From contig CAKPSD010000003.1 of the NCBI GenBank assembly GCA_934183255.1, positions 20,863-84,862 on the forward strand: a DNA stretch of 64,000 bases. Reading direction: 5' to 3'. Numbering within the stretch: the stretch's first letter is position 1; every line of letters begins with the position of its first letter. The stretch is from an uncultured Bacilli bacterium. Its GTDB lineage: Bacteria > Bacillota_I > Bacilli_A > RFN20 > DUOF01. The notes beneath the pieces were generated by a model. That model searched no databases. It was not told where the DNA came from and saw nothing but the letters and a program-made list of their open reading frames with translations. The translations under genes and the position numbers were made by a program. Shown one piece after another: positions 25,301 to 40,300 of this stretch.

Positions 25301-28300
25301 ATAGAACTTACTAAGTTACTTAATAATCTCTTACCACTAAAGCTAGAATCTAATCTATATGATTTAGAACTATTACCATATTTAAATGTAAATTCTATTC
25401 TACTTATATTTGTTTCTAACATTTCAATATATAAGCCATCAAATTTAGATTTACTAAAGTAATCATTTTCACTATAAACAACTTCATCACAACTAGTAGA
25501 AGTACAATTCTCTAATATTCTAAATCCACTATTAACTTGATCTATTACAACTTTTATAGAAGACTCATTTCCTGCTTTATCTTTAATCACAACGTTGTAT
25601 TCACCATCAACATTAATAGTCATACAATAACCTGTTCTTCCACCAGAACAACTAGCTACAGTTCTTTTTTGATTATTAACATATACATTTTCAGTATCAA
25701 ATCCACTAACATATCCTCCATTAGCATCATCGTTAAACACAAATCTTACACTCTTAGAGAAGTAATATCTTCCTTCTTCATCAATCATATATTCATATGT
25801 TCCATCAATACCTAAAGCACTTATAGTAGGTCTTTCATTATCAATATAAATATTAGATATTGTAGATATGTTTTCATTTCCATACATATCTATACCTTTA
25901 ACAATAAGTCTATATGTTCCACTAATTAAAGTATCTGTACTATAAATTACCATTGTATATTCTTTTTGACCTGATTTATTAATATCTTCTCTAACAATAC
26001 AATTTGCAGTACATTTAGCAACTTCATCAAAGTTATTTAAAGTAATACCTGAAGTACCACCACTTATAAGTTGTAAAATATATTTTACAGATCTTAAATT
26101 TTTATTACCAGTTACTTTAAATTCAATATTATCTCTACTTAATCCATATAGATTATTAGAAACACTTAATTCAATTTCTGGTCTATTAGTATCAAATTCA
26201 CCTAAAGCAAATACTTCTTCGCCTAATACGTTATTTCCTTCGGATACATAATCATCAGTAACTTTAATTCTTAAGTCAGCCTTAATTATACCATCTGTAA
26301 ACAAACTCAAGTATGTGCTTCCTCTCATAGAATAAGTAATAACATTTCCTATTCTATTTTGAGTAAATCTATCTGTAATATCTGTTACATTATCCCATTC
26401 ATTAGTATCAGAATTCTTAGTTACTGTATATATTGTAGTTTTTGGAGTTCCTACTACACCATTCATAGTAACAGTGAATGAAACTATACCATTATTATCA
26501 ACATAATTAGGAGTATATTTCATATTACCAATAGTAATACTTCTTCCCTCTACATACATAATCTTATATGAAATCTTGTGTTTATCATTCATATTCATAT
26601 TGCCAACTTTATCTTTGATTCTTGTATAGAAGTTAAAGTAACTATCTTCATCTAGCATTTCATTAGTAATTTCTTTGCTACAATAAGAAGCTGTTTCCAT
26701 ACTATCATCACTGATTTCGCAATACATAACTTCATTATTATTTTCATCTAAGTAATATACAACAATAATATTATCATCTTTAACCTTGTTAGTGTAACTT
26801 AAGTGAACTCTTCCAAGTTCATCTTTAACTAATATAAAGTCTATAAGATCTCTAGAATTATTAGGCGCTACATTATCTACACTTATAGCAGTATTTGTAG
26901 TTACCTTATTACCTAATTTATCTGTATATTCAACAACTAAATCATAAGCACCATCAAGAGCAACATCTGAACATACTACATCATAATAACTATCGCTACT
27001 TATAGAAGTTATTGTATTTGAACATCTCTTATTATTACCATCTTTCAAATAATAATTTAATGATTTAAACATATCTCCATATTCACTAAACTTAAAGGCA
27101 ATCTTTAAACTAGTTCCATATGTATCACTACCATTAATACCTTCATCTAATTTTTTATCATTGTATTTAAACATAGAATCAATTTTAACTTTACTTGAAG
27201 ATACATTTTCAACAGTAAATGTCAAACTATCATCACTTACTTTTCCAGATCCATCTTTAGCATATATAGTAATAACTTTTATTGCTTTATCATTTAAAGT
27301 TCTTAATGCTATACTTTGTAAGTTTCTACTATCAATACCTGTTAAATCAATAACATCACATTCATCATCATAACAGACATATAAGTATTTTTGTAAATTA
27401 TCTTCATCAACAATAGCATTTTCTCCTAAATTAATAATTAGTTTGCCATTATACATGTATTGAGCATTATTAATTATAACTTGTTTATTTACTAAATTAT
27501 AATTGCCATCTAATATATTACCTTCTATAGTAAATTTACTTACATCCATTACTGGCTTATATGCATCAATATTCTTAGCTAAAATACTCTTATATGAAGC
27601 AGTTCCCCATTTATCTTCAATTTTAAATACATAATATCCATTTTTAGAAACATTAGAAATATATTCATTTGATCCCTCAGATACTGTAAGCTTACTAGCT
27701 GAGTCCCATGCTAATTTAGAATAATCAGAAGCATTAACAAATGTTTCACTATAAACATAGAATATCTCTCTTCTACCAAGAGTAGTCTTTATATTAGAAA
27801 TAGCACTATTTAATTTAATATTTAAAGGTTGATTAGTACTATAACTTATTGTCTCATCAGTTGTAACTTCATAATCGAATAAAGATGTACTATAAGAGCC
27901 TGTTATATTAATAATAGCTTTAATAGTATTACCAGCTTTATCCATAGCAATTATATTAATATAGTTATGAATAAGATTAATACTACTTCCACTTCTAAAT
28001 GATTTACATCCACCATTATTTACTTCAACATTTTCACTTGACCATACGCATAACTTGCTAAGACCTGAATTGCCTTTATCCTTTGAATTAATAACAATAG
28101 AAGATACATCTGATGGAATAACATCACTTACAACTCCATTTTCACTAGAATAATATAATTGTCTAGGTTTATTAGTATAATAACCATTGCCTGTTAAAGA
28201 ATATTCTTCTTTAACAACACATTCTAAGCTATTTTTAGAACTACACTCTAATTTATAATTTTCTAAATTCTTACCATTAAAGTTATTTAATGAAACTATG

Positions 28301-31300
28301 ATACTTGGTTTCTCATTATCATATGTAATATCAATAAATTTATAATATCTAGTATTACCAAACTTATCTACTACTTTTACAAATGCTGCTTTATCACTAG
28401 TAATAAGTGATGGCTTTTCATTTAATGTAAATGTACCATTTTCAACAAGATTCATAGTTACATTACTACATGCACTTTCAAAATCTTCAAAAGTATTACT
28501 AGCAATACAATATCCAACTTTTGTCTCACCATTATTTAAATCACTAACAGTATATGAGGCAGGTTCACTATTATAAGTGTTTTTACCATTATTTCTTTCC
28601 ATTTTTGGAGCTTTATTATCAATCTTATAATAGCTTTCTGATACTTCAGTTACTACATTACCAACATTATCATATGCTGTAACTTTAATTCTGTATTCTC
28701 CCTCAAGTTCTTCTTTTAAGTTATATTCTTTATTGTTTGTATCAACTAACTTATATATTGTTTTTTCTTCATTAACACCTGATTGATCTTCACCATCTAC
28801 AATAGTTACAAGATTCTTAATATCTGTCTCTTCATATTTTCTATACTCTTCACTAGCATTAGCAAAACTAATCAAAGAAGCAGTATTATCAAGTTGTACA
28901 AATATTTTGCTAAATATACCATTACCTGACTTAGTTACCATCTTTACATATAAAACATATGTTCCTGTATAAGAAGAATTATTAATGTTAACATTGAAGT
29001 TAGTAGAAGTTCCAACACCACCATTAAATAAAATGTCATTGCTAGAATAGATTTGATCGAAGTTATCTTCAGTAACATCAATTGTTCCTTTTTTAACAAA
29101 TAAGTATTTTACATCACTAACTGTATTTCCACCTTTATTACAGAAAGTATTATTACATACATAAGTTACATTAACATTATTATTTTTTTGCCATCCTTCA
29201 TTTCTAAATATAACTTTAGCATCATATCCACCAGTTTCTGTATTATCAATTCTAATAGTTACAGATTTAACACTTGCTTCGTTATTAGCAGCATCTCTAA
29301 CCCATATCTCATAAGTTCCATATTCTGTTATTTCAATATTAAAGCCATTAATCTTACCTTCAGATAGATATTTAGTACCTTCTTTAACAATTGTTTTTCC
29401 AACCTTCACATACGCCATAACAATTCCACTTGAATCTTGATTATTAGCTATATTTACATCAATAGTAACACTCTTTTCATTTGTCCAATTTTCATTAGCA
29501 GTAACATTAATATTGCTTGTTGTAGCTAAGTTATCAAAATATAATTCTTTATTCTTAGTTAAACAATAAGAATTATCATTCTTCATACAAACTTTAACTT
29601 CTAGATTCTTAATACCATTTAAGTTATTGTTAGTAATATTTATTAAACTACTATTATCTACAGTTGTATATGAATTGCTATTAAACTTATATGTAGCATT
29701 TACTACACTACTTAAGTCTTCTAAATTAAACTCTACTTTTGCAGTATGTGTCTGTCTATAATCATCTAATTTATAGTCATCACCTGAAACAATATCAAAT
29801 CCAACATATACCAATTCTACACTATTAGAACTTTCATTACTTGAGTAATCTCTAACAGTAATACTATATTTCATATTAGCATCTAATGTATAATTATCAT
29901 TTTGATTTTTACTAATGCAAGTATTAGAACCTTCTAATGATACACAAATTTCCTTAATATCAGAACTAATCTTATTTACAACTAATTCTATATTTTCATT
30001 AAATGAATAATACTTTTTATCAGTTGCTTTAAGGGCTTTTCCATTGTCCTTTATAGTAATATTGAAATCTGGTGCAACATTATCTACTTCAACTACATAA
30101 GTCTTTTCTGTAGTATTACCAACTCTATCAGAAATCACTACTTTAATTGTAGAATTTTCTTTAAATTCATAAGTAAGAATATCTTCATAATTATATATTA
30201 CATCATTAATATAATATATAGTTGAAACAATACTTTCCTTATCATTATTTTCAAATATATTTAATATAATTTCAGTAATCTTAGTAGGATTATTTTTATG
30301 ATCATTATCTACCTTTACAGTTAGATTAGTAATTTCAATGTAGTTATCAATAATCAACTTGCTATCAACTTCATTTATATTAACTAAATCAGAAACATTA
30401 AGAGCCAAATCAGTTAATGAAACATTAATAGTAGGATATAGTGCATTAGCTTTAGCTAATTTGTTAGCTCCTGCAGTTACACTAACACTCTTTCTATCAT
30501 CACTAATAGTAATATCACTAAATACTAGCATATCACTAGTAAAGTTAGCTTTAGTTATAATATCTCCATTAGTTTTAACTACAATATTTATTTGTCCTTT
30601 ACCATTATAGTAATTTCCATTAATAACACAATTAGTTCCTTCTACACAAGTAATACTATCTATATAGTATCCTGAAATTGGTGTATTATCAACTTCAATA
30701 GTAGTATCTATAACAAGTTCAGCTGATACATTATTAACATTATCACTAACAGGATTAATGTGTAATTTGTATCTTCCATCACCTGCAGGTAAAGTAATTA
30801 CAGCAACATTATTTGTTAATTTAGCTTCACCTGTATAAGTAGTACAATCATTATTTTCATCACACCACTTATAGCTTATAATAGAATCCTTTATTCCACT
30901 TAAATCATCATTAAATGTAATCTTAACAATCTTATCATTAACATTATTTCTAGTAATATATTCATTACCATTAGTAATTAAACCGCTATAATCAACGCTA
31001 CTAATACTTGGAGCAGCATTATCATAAGTATACACTAGTGTATATTCTGTTATATTACTAGCATTATCTTTAACTTGATAATTAATATTAATAGTTTTAT
31101 TATTATTTAACATATATTCTTCAATAACAAAATTGTTACATTCAAATGAATCATCATTTCTAACACATGTTAATTCAGTAATTTCATTATCTCTGTTTAC
31201 AGATACTATAACACTACTATAATCTATACCACTTGAATACTCAGCACTTCCATCAGTAACATCAAATGATAAAGAAAGTGTTTTTCCTACATAAGTTACT

Positions 31301-34300
31301 GCATTTCTAGTGTAAACATTTGCTATGAAATTATTAACATTAGGTTTTTCAACATCAAAGTATAATTTTTCATTTAATGTTATATTCTTAGTAATTTTAC
31401 CATTAATTCCAACAATTCCATCATTAGAACCAACAACCAAACTAATTACAGAGCTCTTTGTAGCATTTACAGCAAAGTCCTTAATAGTATAAGTAATATA
31501 ATCTTCAGTTGTTAATGTAAACGTTTGTGAATTAATAGTAACTTGAATATCACTATTACCACTTACATATGACTTATTACCATTCTTCAATTCACCATTA
31601 AATGTAACTGTTAGACTATTACAACTAGCGCCACTAGTAATAAATTCTTTACCATTTATAGACTTACATCCAATTAATTCAGTAGAAACTATATTTCTAA
31701 CTAAATTATCATAACGAACATCAGTAAATAATTCATTATCAATATTTACTTTATTTCCTGCTAAATCTTCAATATCACCATTATACTTAACAGCTAAATC
31801 TAACATTATTCCTGTTTCATTTTCAGAAACACTACCTTTTAAGATTATTTGAATAGTATTATTTTCACCTTTGCTTACAACAATATTAACATTAATATCT
31901 CCACTAGAACTACAATCTCTCTCATCTAATGTATGACATACTAAACTAAAGCTATTTTTAATCTTATTAAATATATCATCATAAGCATATGAGTTAATAC
32001 CATTTAATACATATACAACTTTACCTGCACTCAACTCTTTATCATTTATAATCTTAATATTTTGCTTAATAACCTCAATATTATAACCACCAGTAATAGC
32101 AACTACATTATAAGCATATGCATAACTAATAGTATTTGTATTTCCTAACACATCTTGTACTTCACCTAATGAAATATTTTCTAATAATCCCTTATCTTCA
32201 TTAGTAATAGTATAACTGTATTTATATGTTGTACCATTAATATATTCAACTACTACATTAGCACTTTCACTAAAGTTAAATGATAACTTAGGAGCTGCTT
32301 TTAATGCCTTATTAAAGGTAATATAGAAGTCTAATACAGTACCTTCTTTTACATAAGTATTTGCTTTAACTTCATTTTCTCCATTTTTAATAACAAAATT
32401 AGTAATTTCTGGTCTAGAATTATCAATTTCAAAATCATAAGTAAATTTAGATGTTGAAACATCAATTTCATTTTCTAATTCTATATCTTTAAAACCATTA
32501 ACACTTGTTAATAATATTTTCTTTAATTTGCCACTATCACTAGAATTAACATCATAACTATATACAACTACATTATCAACACTTTGTTTTTTATAACCAT
32601 TGTTAAACACTATATTTGAATTAAATACAGCAGTTAATGTAGGAAGATTATCATTAACATTCTTACTAAATGTAATTTCAACTGTTATAGTATCAAACTC
32701 TTTTGCTTTATTAGTAACTTCATTACTACTATATACATTTATATTAGTTATCTCTGCCTTTTCACTAGATACAACAACTTCTTTTTCTGCACTAGTATTA
32801 GTTATTCCAGAAATACTTTCAAATATTCCAAGAACTTCTAATCTCACTTTTTCTGCCTCTTGAGAATTAACAACAACATTAATGTATGCCAATGCCCCAC
32901 TTGCATCATATCCTTCAGAAATACTAGCATCAGCACTAACATTTCCTCCACCAATAGTTCTATAAGCCTTAATATTATTTTTATAGTTTTCTACTAATGT
33001 AACGCCATTAATAATATTAGAGTCAACTAATTCAATTCTAAATGTAATATCTTTATTAATACCATATGTTTCTTTTGAAGTAATAATATTTAAATTACCA
33101 ACCTTAATATTCGAACATTTAATACTACTATCTTTATATTCAATATCTTTATTAACAAACTCTGTATATGTATTTTCGCCAAATTCAAATCCAGCAATAG
33201 CAAAATTATCATTGCTTTGTACTTTATAAACATAAACATGTTTTCTAACTGCACTATTTGTAGAATCTATTTTAACAGTTAATTTTACTCTAGAACCATC
33301 TTCATTGAATTTATCAGTACTAATAATTAATGAATTATCCACATTATAACTATAATCATTATTAAATCCTACAGTAACTTTAATAGTTGTTCCTTCTTTA
33401 CAGTATCTTGCTTCTCCATAAATCTTACATTCACTAGCATCTATTTCTATGCTATTTATTCTTAATACATTAACAGTTTTACTTATTTCAACAGTATTTG
33501 AAATACCTGATAAATCTTTTACAAACTCTTTATAAATAGCTAAAGTGATAGCATCACTAGAACCTATATTTGCTTTCAAATAAATTGTTTGAGCACTAAC
33601 ATCCTTACAATCTCCATAAAAACCATCTTCACTTAAAGAGCATGTTATATCTGCAGCTATACTAATCTTTGTAATATCCATATAACTAATTTGTTTAGTA
33701 GAACTAATTTTAAAGATCAATTCTTCAGTTTCATTAATAAGCGATTTAGAAGTAATACTAATAACTGGTGCTACAACATAATACTTAATTTGATCATTCT
33801 CATGAATTGGCTCTTCTACCGTTGCATTCATATTAAGATCTAAACTATTACCAGCCTTGTCTACTACAATACCAGTAATTTTATTTATAACTAATTTTTC
33901 GATATCACTAATAGATTCACTAGCAATATTAAATACAAATACTAATTTATTAGAGATAGAACTTGAAGATGTAGGAGAAACATTTCCCATATTAGTATTA
34001 ATAATAATGTTATTATAACTACTTATAACCTCATTAAATGTTAATTGTAGTGTAATAGTTTGAGAATTACTCAATTTGCTACAATAACTAATACCATTAA
34101 CATCATTACATCCATTAGCGGTAGATTCAATCATTTTTAACTCAGGTTTTTTAGTATCAATTTTAATACTATTATCTAATGATTCAATATAGCCATCACT
34201 AATTACACCACTATACATTCCTGTATTAAATGATAGATATTCAATAACATAATCTAAGTTTTCACTAGCTGTATAACTATACTTATGAGTATTTGTTCCA

Positions 34301-37300
34301 TTTCCACTTGCAAATCTTAATACAACACCTTCTATATTAGTTTTAATATAGTAATTACTAATATTTTCATCCTTTATAGAAATAGGATTATAGAAAGTAA
34401 TTGCATATTCAATAACTTTGCAATACTCATTATCACTAGTACAGCTAGAAGCTACAACCTTATCTTCCTTAACTCTTGTAATAACAAATTGATCACTAGT
34501 AAATGTTTTATCATTTGTATTATAAGCACCATCAATTAAGAATCCTTCTTTAATTTGAATATCAAATACATTACTCATATTATTATTTAAAGTTCCTTTA
34601 ATAATTAACTTTGTTAAGAAAAGATTTTCAATTGAATTAAATATTGTAACATCATTTGAATAAGTTATATTTTCTAATCCTAAATCCAAAATATTTGATT
34701 TAGTTAAATCAAAACTAGATGCTTTTGTAGTTTCTATTGCAATAGTTAACTCATTTCCATCATAATTATAAGAGTATTCACTATTACTAGTAATGCTAAC
34801 AGTAAATTCAGGTCTAGTAGCATCTACTACAATGTCATAAGTAACATTTTCATTTGTATTGTGAGCTTCATCCTCAACAATACCACCAACAGTTAATGTT
34901 AATGTACCATTTACATTTCTAGTATTAACTTCAATATCAAATTCATTGTTATTAACATTTGATATACTTACTATCTCTCCACCACTAACACTAATTAAGT
35001 CTCTATAATTAGAAAGAATACTACCCTCTACAATGCTAACTTTAAATCTTACAATATTATTTATACCATAAGTTGGTTTTGCATCACTTATACTTATTTC
35101 AGGCCCTGCTACTCTATCAGTAACAACATTAATTACGTCATAATCAAATGTAATCTCTTTAAGTGTTACATTTTCATATAACCCATTATAATCAAATCCA
35201 CCAACTTCAAAGTTATCTCCATCTTTAACAGTATATACATACACATGATTTCTATTGCTTCCTAATGATGTATCTATATTTATATTAATAACTTCATATA
35301 CTAATAATTCACTTTCATCGCCTAATAAAACATAATAAGTAGTATTTGTCGTATCAGTAAACTTATTGTCTTTAAAGTTAGATACTTCCTCTTCTACTAT
35401 TTGAGTCAAATCTTCATTATTATAAGAAGTAACAATATAAAGTTTATTATTTACTTCATCATATCTATATACATTTTCTCCTAATGAGAAATATGTTAAA
35501 CCATTTAATTCAGCAGTTACATACTCTGCAATTTTTAACATATCCAATTTATTTGAAGCATCTCTACTTACATCATAGTTAAATACTATTTCTACTTTTA
35601 TTTTTGTGCCTTTATTACAATAAGCAATATTATTTATTTCATTACAAGTAGTAGACACTATAGTATTAACTACTCTTAAAACTTTTATCTCTTCAGATTC
35701 AGCTGCACTAGTATTTTGATTACTAGCAGCATCAGTTATAAATCCATCATTAAATACTACAGTAAACGCATCTGCACTTAAATTTGTTGCCTTAACTTTT
35801 ACATATAAAACATTAGAGCTTATTGTTTTATCAAAAGTAGAAGTAAATGTTTGATTATCTATAGAATATCCAATAACATTTGCGCCCTTTGCATTAATTC
35901 TAGAAACATCAAAAGTAACATTTTCTTCAATATTTACAGTTAATACAAACTCTTCTCCTTCTTTAACCATAGTCTTATCTGAAGTAACACTACTAATTAC
36001 AGGAACTATATTATCTACTTCTATAGTTGTAGTAGTCCACTCACTATCAGTACCCTTTTGGTTACCTGCTAAATCAGTAATAATGCCTAGTTTATACATT
36101 AATACACCATTTTGTTTTCCAATAGTAATTGTAAATTTAACCTTATAAACTTCCCCATCAAGATAAGGAGTTGCAGTTAATTCTTCTATATCATCATTGT
36201 TTCCATACTTATAAGATAAAGATACATTAGCATCTACTCTCTCACTTAATGTAAAGATAATAGCTACTTTTTTACCTTCTTTTACTTGTCCTGTTGTGCT
36301 ATATTCAACACCACTAATTGAAGGTACAGTCTTATCAACTATATAATTAAATACACGTTCTGATGTTAATTCATACTCCTTATTATCATTTACAAATTTA
36401 ACTTTAATTCCAATTAATGAAATCGATTGACTTCCTTCATTTAATTTAGTTTTTCTAGTCAATATAATAATATTTTTCCCACTAACATTTTCAATTTGAG
36501 AAGTATATTCTTCTGCTAAATCACCTAAATTTATAGTTTCAAATGATTTAGTGCTAGATTCAAGTTTTAAAATAACCTGACCAGTTTTAGTATAATATAC
36601 ATATTCACCATTATCTAAAACAGTAACTGCATCACCACTTGGAATAATACTATAGTCCTCACTTCTTACAACTATAGTTACATCAAACTTAGCACTTTCA
36701 TTTCCTAATTCATCAGCAAATGAAGGAATATGTACTACATAACTTCCACTAACATTAGGAGTAATACTTCTAACAACTGTTAATACGCCATTAGAATATG
36801 AATAAGTTGTATCAGTAGTATTAGTTAATTCATAAGAATCTTTTAATAGTGTATCTGTAACATCGAATGTTAATGTAATAGATGTATTAGAAGTAACACC
36901 ATATTCAGTTGAAACTCCAGGTTGTAATTTAACTGAAGGAGCTATATTATCGCGTTCTACATTAATGTTAATATTAATTGTATCTCCAAAATAGTTATAT
37001 ACAACTAATGTATATGTACCAATAAGTTTATTCAAAGTAATTTCTTTAACTCCAACTTTATTAATATTTGTTACATAATTATTTTGATAACTATATTTTT
37101 GAACATCATGGTTAAATGTATATGTTAAATCTATACTAGATTCTTTAATATATAATTTACCACCTTTTTCAACTATTGTTTGATTAGTTTTTCTTGTATA
37201 AGTAAACACACTTGTATTAACAATTAATACATGTTTATTTAAACTGCTATAATTTAATGATGCATTACCATATTCATTAATAGATACATCACCATTTATT

Positions 37301-40300
37301 ACAAAATAGTATTCGGTATTTTCACTAACAATAGCATCATCCTTTAATGAAATAGTAATATTCTTAGAAGAATCCATTGAACAATTAAAGATATTAACCT
37401 CTTCCTCATCATTTACTCTATAGAACTTGATGTGAGTACCACAACTTGTTAATTCCTCTAAAGTATTATTATTAACAGTAAACTTCAATTCACCATTTTT
37501 ATTTGCACCACCAAAGTAATAGTGCTTAATAGAACTGCCATCTTTTGCATAACCACTACTTATAATATTTATTTGTAAAGGATTACCGTCGTTACTAATA
37601 GTTATTGTTTTACTTAAATCAGCATTTAAAGTATTATTAGCTTTATCTACGATAGCTTCTTTATTAACAGTAATAGTATAATTACCGTTCTCTAGTGAAT
37701 CTAATAATGTAATATTAGTAGTTCCTTTTCCACTTTCAAGAGTAACATTTTGATCAGCATTTAAACATATGCTTCCATCATAATTGCATAGTTTTATCAT
37801 ATCTTTACTTATTTCAGTATTATAGTTTTCATTTGCTATAATATCTAAAGTAACTACATCTTTATTCTTAGCACTATATTTAACATTAGCAATACTTAAT
37901 ATAGCTGTAGGTTTTGTATTATCAATAACTATATTAGAATTATTATAACTATTAGAAATACTTAATATTGTAGTATTATTAGTAGAATCCGTAACTGTAC
38001 CACTTATATTAGTAATAGTAAAGTTATCAACATTTACATTTGTAGGTACAGTAATAGTAAACACAATGCTTCTTTGATTAGCATCATTTATTGTACCTGA
38101 TACATTAGCAACATTTGTAACAATTCTAAGATTTGAATATTTAGAAATAATTTCATCAAATGTTACTGTAACTAGTATTTGTGATCCACCTTTACAATAA
38201 CTAACACCACTAACTTCATTACACTCTCTAGCAGCAACATCTACACTAATAATCTTAGGTCCAAATCCATCTACGATATATTCAAATTCACTTAAAACAT
38301 TTGTATAGATAGCCTCATTAGTATTACTAATTGCAGTCTTAACAAATCCACTTTCAAATATTACTTTAGTACCAAAGATATATGTTTTATATGTATTTGT
38401 ATTAGTAGAAGCATCATATGAATCTACAACATCCTTTATTTCAAATAATACTTTTACATAATCATCACCTAAAGTAAATTTACCATCTTTAATTTGTGTT
38501 TCACCATTAATAGAAGTTCTAGTCTCATTAATAGTATATGTTACACCATTAATTTCAAATGAATATGTATTATCTCCATTTTTAATTAATTCATATTGAA
38601 CTTTTCCAATAACACATACATCTCTAGCGTTCTCACATTTACTAAATCCTAAAATATTGTTTTCAATAGTCCATGAACTAGAAATAGAATTAATATTAGA
38701 AGAAATTACAAATTGGGCATTGCCTGTTTGTGTATAAGGTTTGCCATTTTCATCTTTATTATCTTTAGATTTAATTTCAATTACAGAAGGTTCTAAAATA
38801 GTAATTGTATATTGATATTCACTACTATTAACACCAAACGCATCTTTTAATAATCCTGCTTTTATAGTAAAGTATTGTTTTCCTTTTTTACCTGCTTCAA
38901 TTACATTAGTTACAGTAAGAGTAAGTGAAGCATTATCAACTGTATATATTGGACTTACAATGATTCCTTCACTTATAACACTATTTTCATTAATTTCATA
39001 TGTATTTCCATTAAATTCAAATGAATTAGAAGAAATAGTTGTACCATTTTCACTACCATCACAATAAACCTTATTATCTTTAACACCACAAGCAGTACTA
39101 TTTATCATGAATACTTTCTCATACTTAGAAGCAAACAACTTATTAGACTTAATTTTGAAAACAGATTTTGCTAATATCTCATTTGTCAATGAATAATCGT
39201 AATATAATTTATTATTTTCATCGCTAGTATATGTAACGCCTTCTTTTAATGTTTCAGTAGCTAATTCAATAGATGCAATTCCTCCACCAGCAAATTCAAC
39301 TTTTATAGTTTTAGTCCTATTTACAACAATACTTGTTTCATATTCATATACATTAGATGGCCCAGCAATTACTTTATCATCAATTTTAAATATATGTCTT
39401 CCTTCAGGAATTATTATTTTTCCTTTAATACTATTTTCATTATTCTTTATATAATAAACATTATCTTTTACTATAACATCACTAGCAGAAACAAAATTCC
39501 ATGCAACACTAGAAAGATTAATACTATCATCATATACAACATATTTTACACCTATTGTTTTTTTACTTGAAGGAACAGTCGTGCTGCTAATTAAGAAGCC
39601 TTCTTTTATTTGTATTTCATATATACCAATATTTAATAATCTAGTTCCTTCATTTACAGCTTTTATTTTAAATGTTACTTTAGAATTATTACTATCAATA
39701 GATGATTCACATGCTTCACTACTAATTGGCTCACCATTAACTAATATAAAGTTGCATAATTCACTAGTTAGAGTAGGTGTAAATCCATAACTTCCTTTTG
39801 AAATATATAATTCAAAATAATCAGCAAAATATTTATATTTTTGAGTATTGTTTGCAAAAGTATATGATGTACTTAAACTATCTGTAATCATACCATCACT
39901 TATTGTAGGCACATTGTTATTAATAACAATAGTTTTTAAATTATCAACTTTATCAGTAACATTATTGTTATCATCAACAACTAAACCACTTGCTGCTTTT
40001 AAATTATAAGTGCCAGCAATTAAATTATTTAATTTTATAGTTAATGTAAGAACATTTTCGCTTAACGCAATATTACTTATAATAACATTTTGTTCAATTC
40101 CACCTTGAGTATTAATATAGAAATATAAATTATTAAGATTTATACCCTTATATTTTAATTCATAGCAAGGAGCATCTTCTCCATAAGCATATACTTTACC
40201 AGCAATCATTTTATATACATTTTTATTATAATAAACAATACCACTATTACTAGAATCAATATCCATCGTACCTGATACTTGATTACCACTTATTACCAAA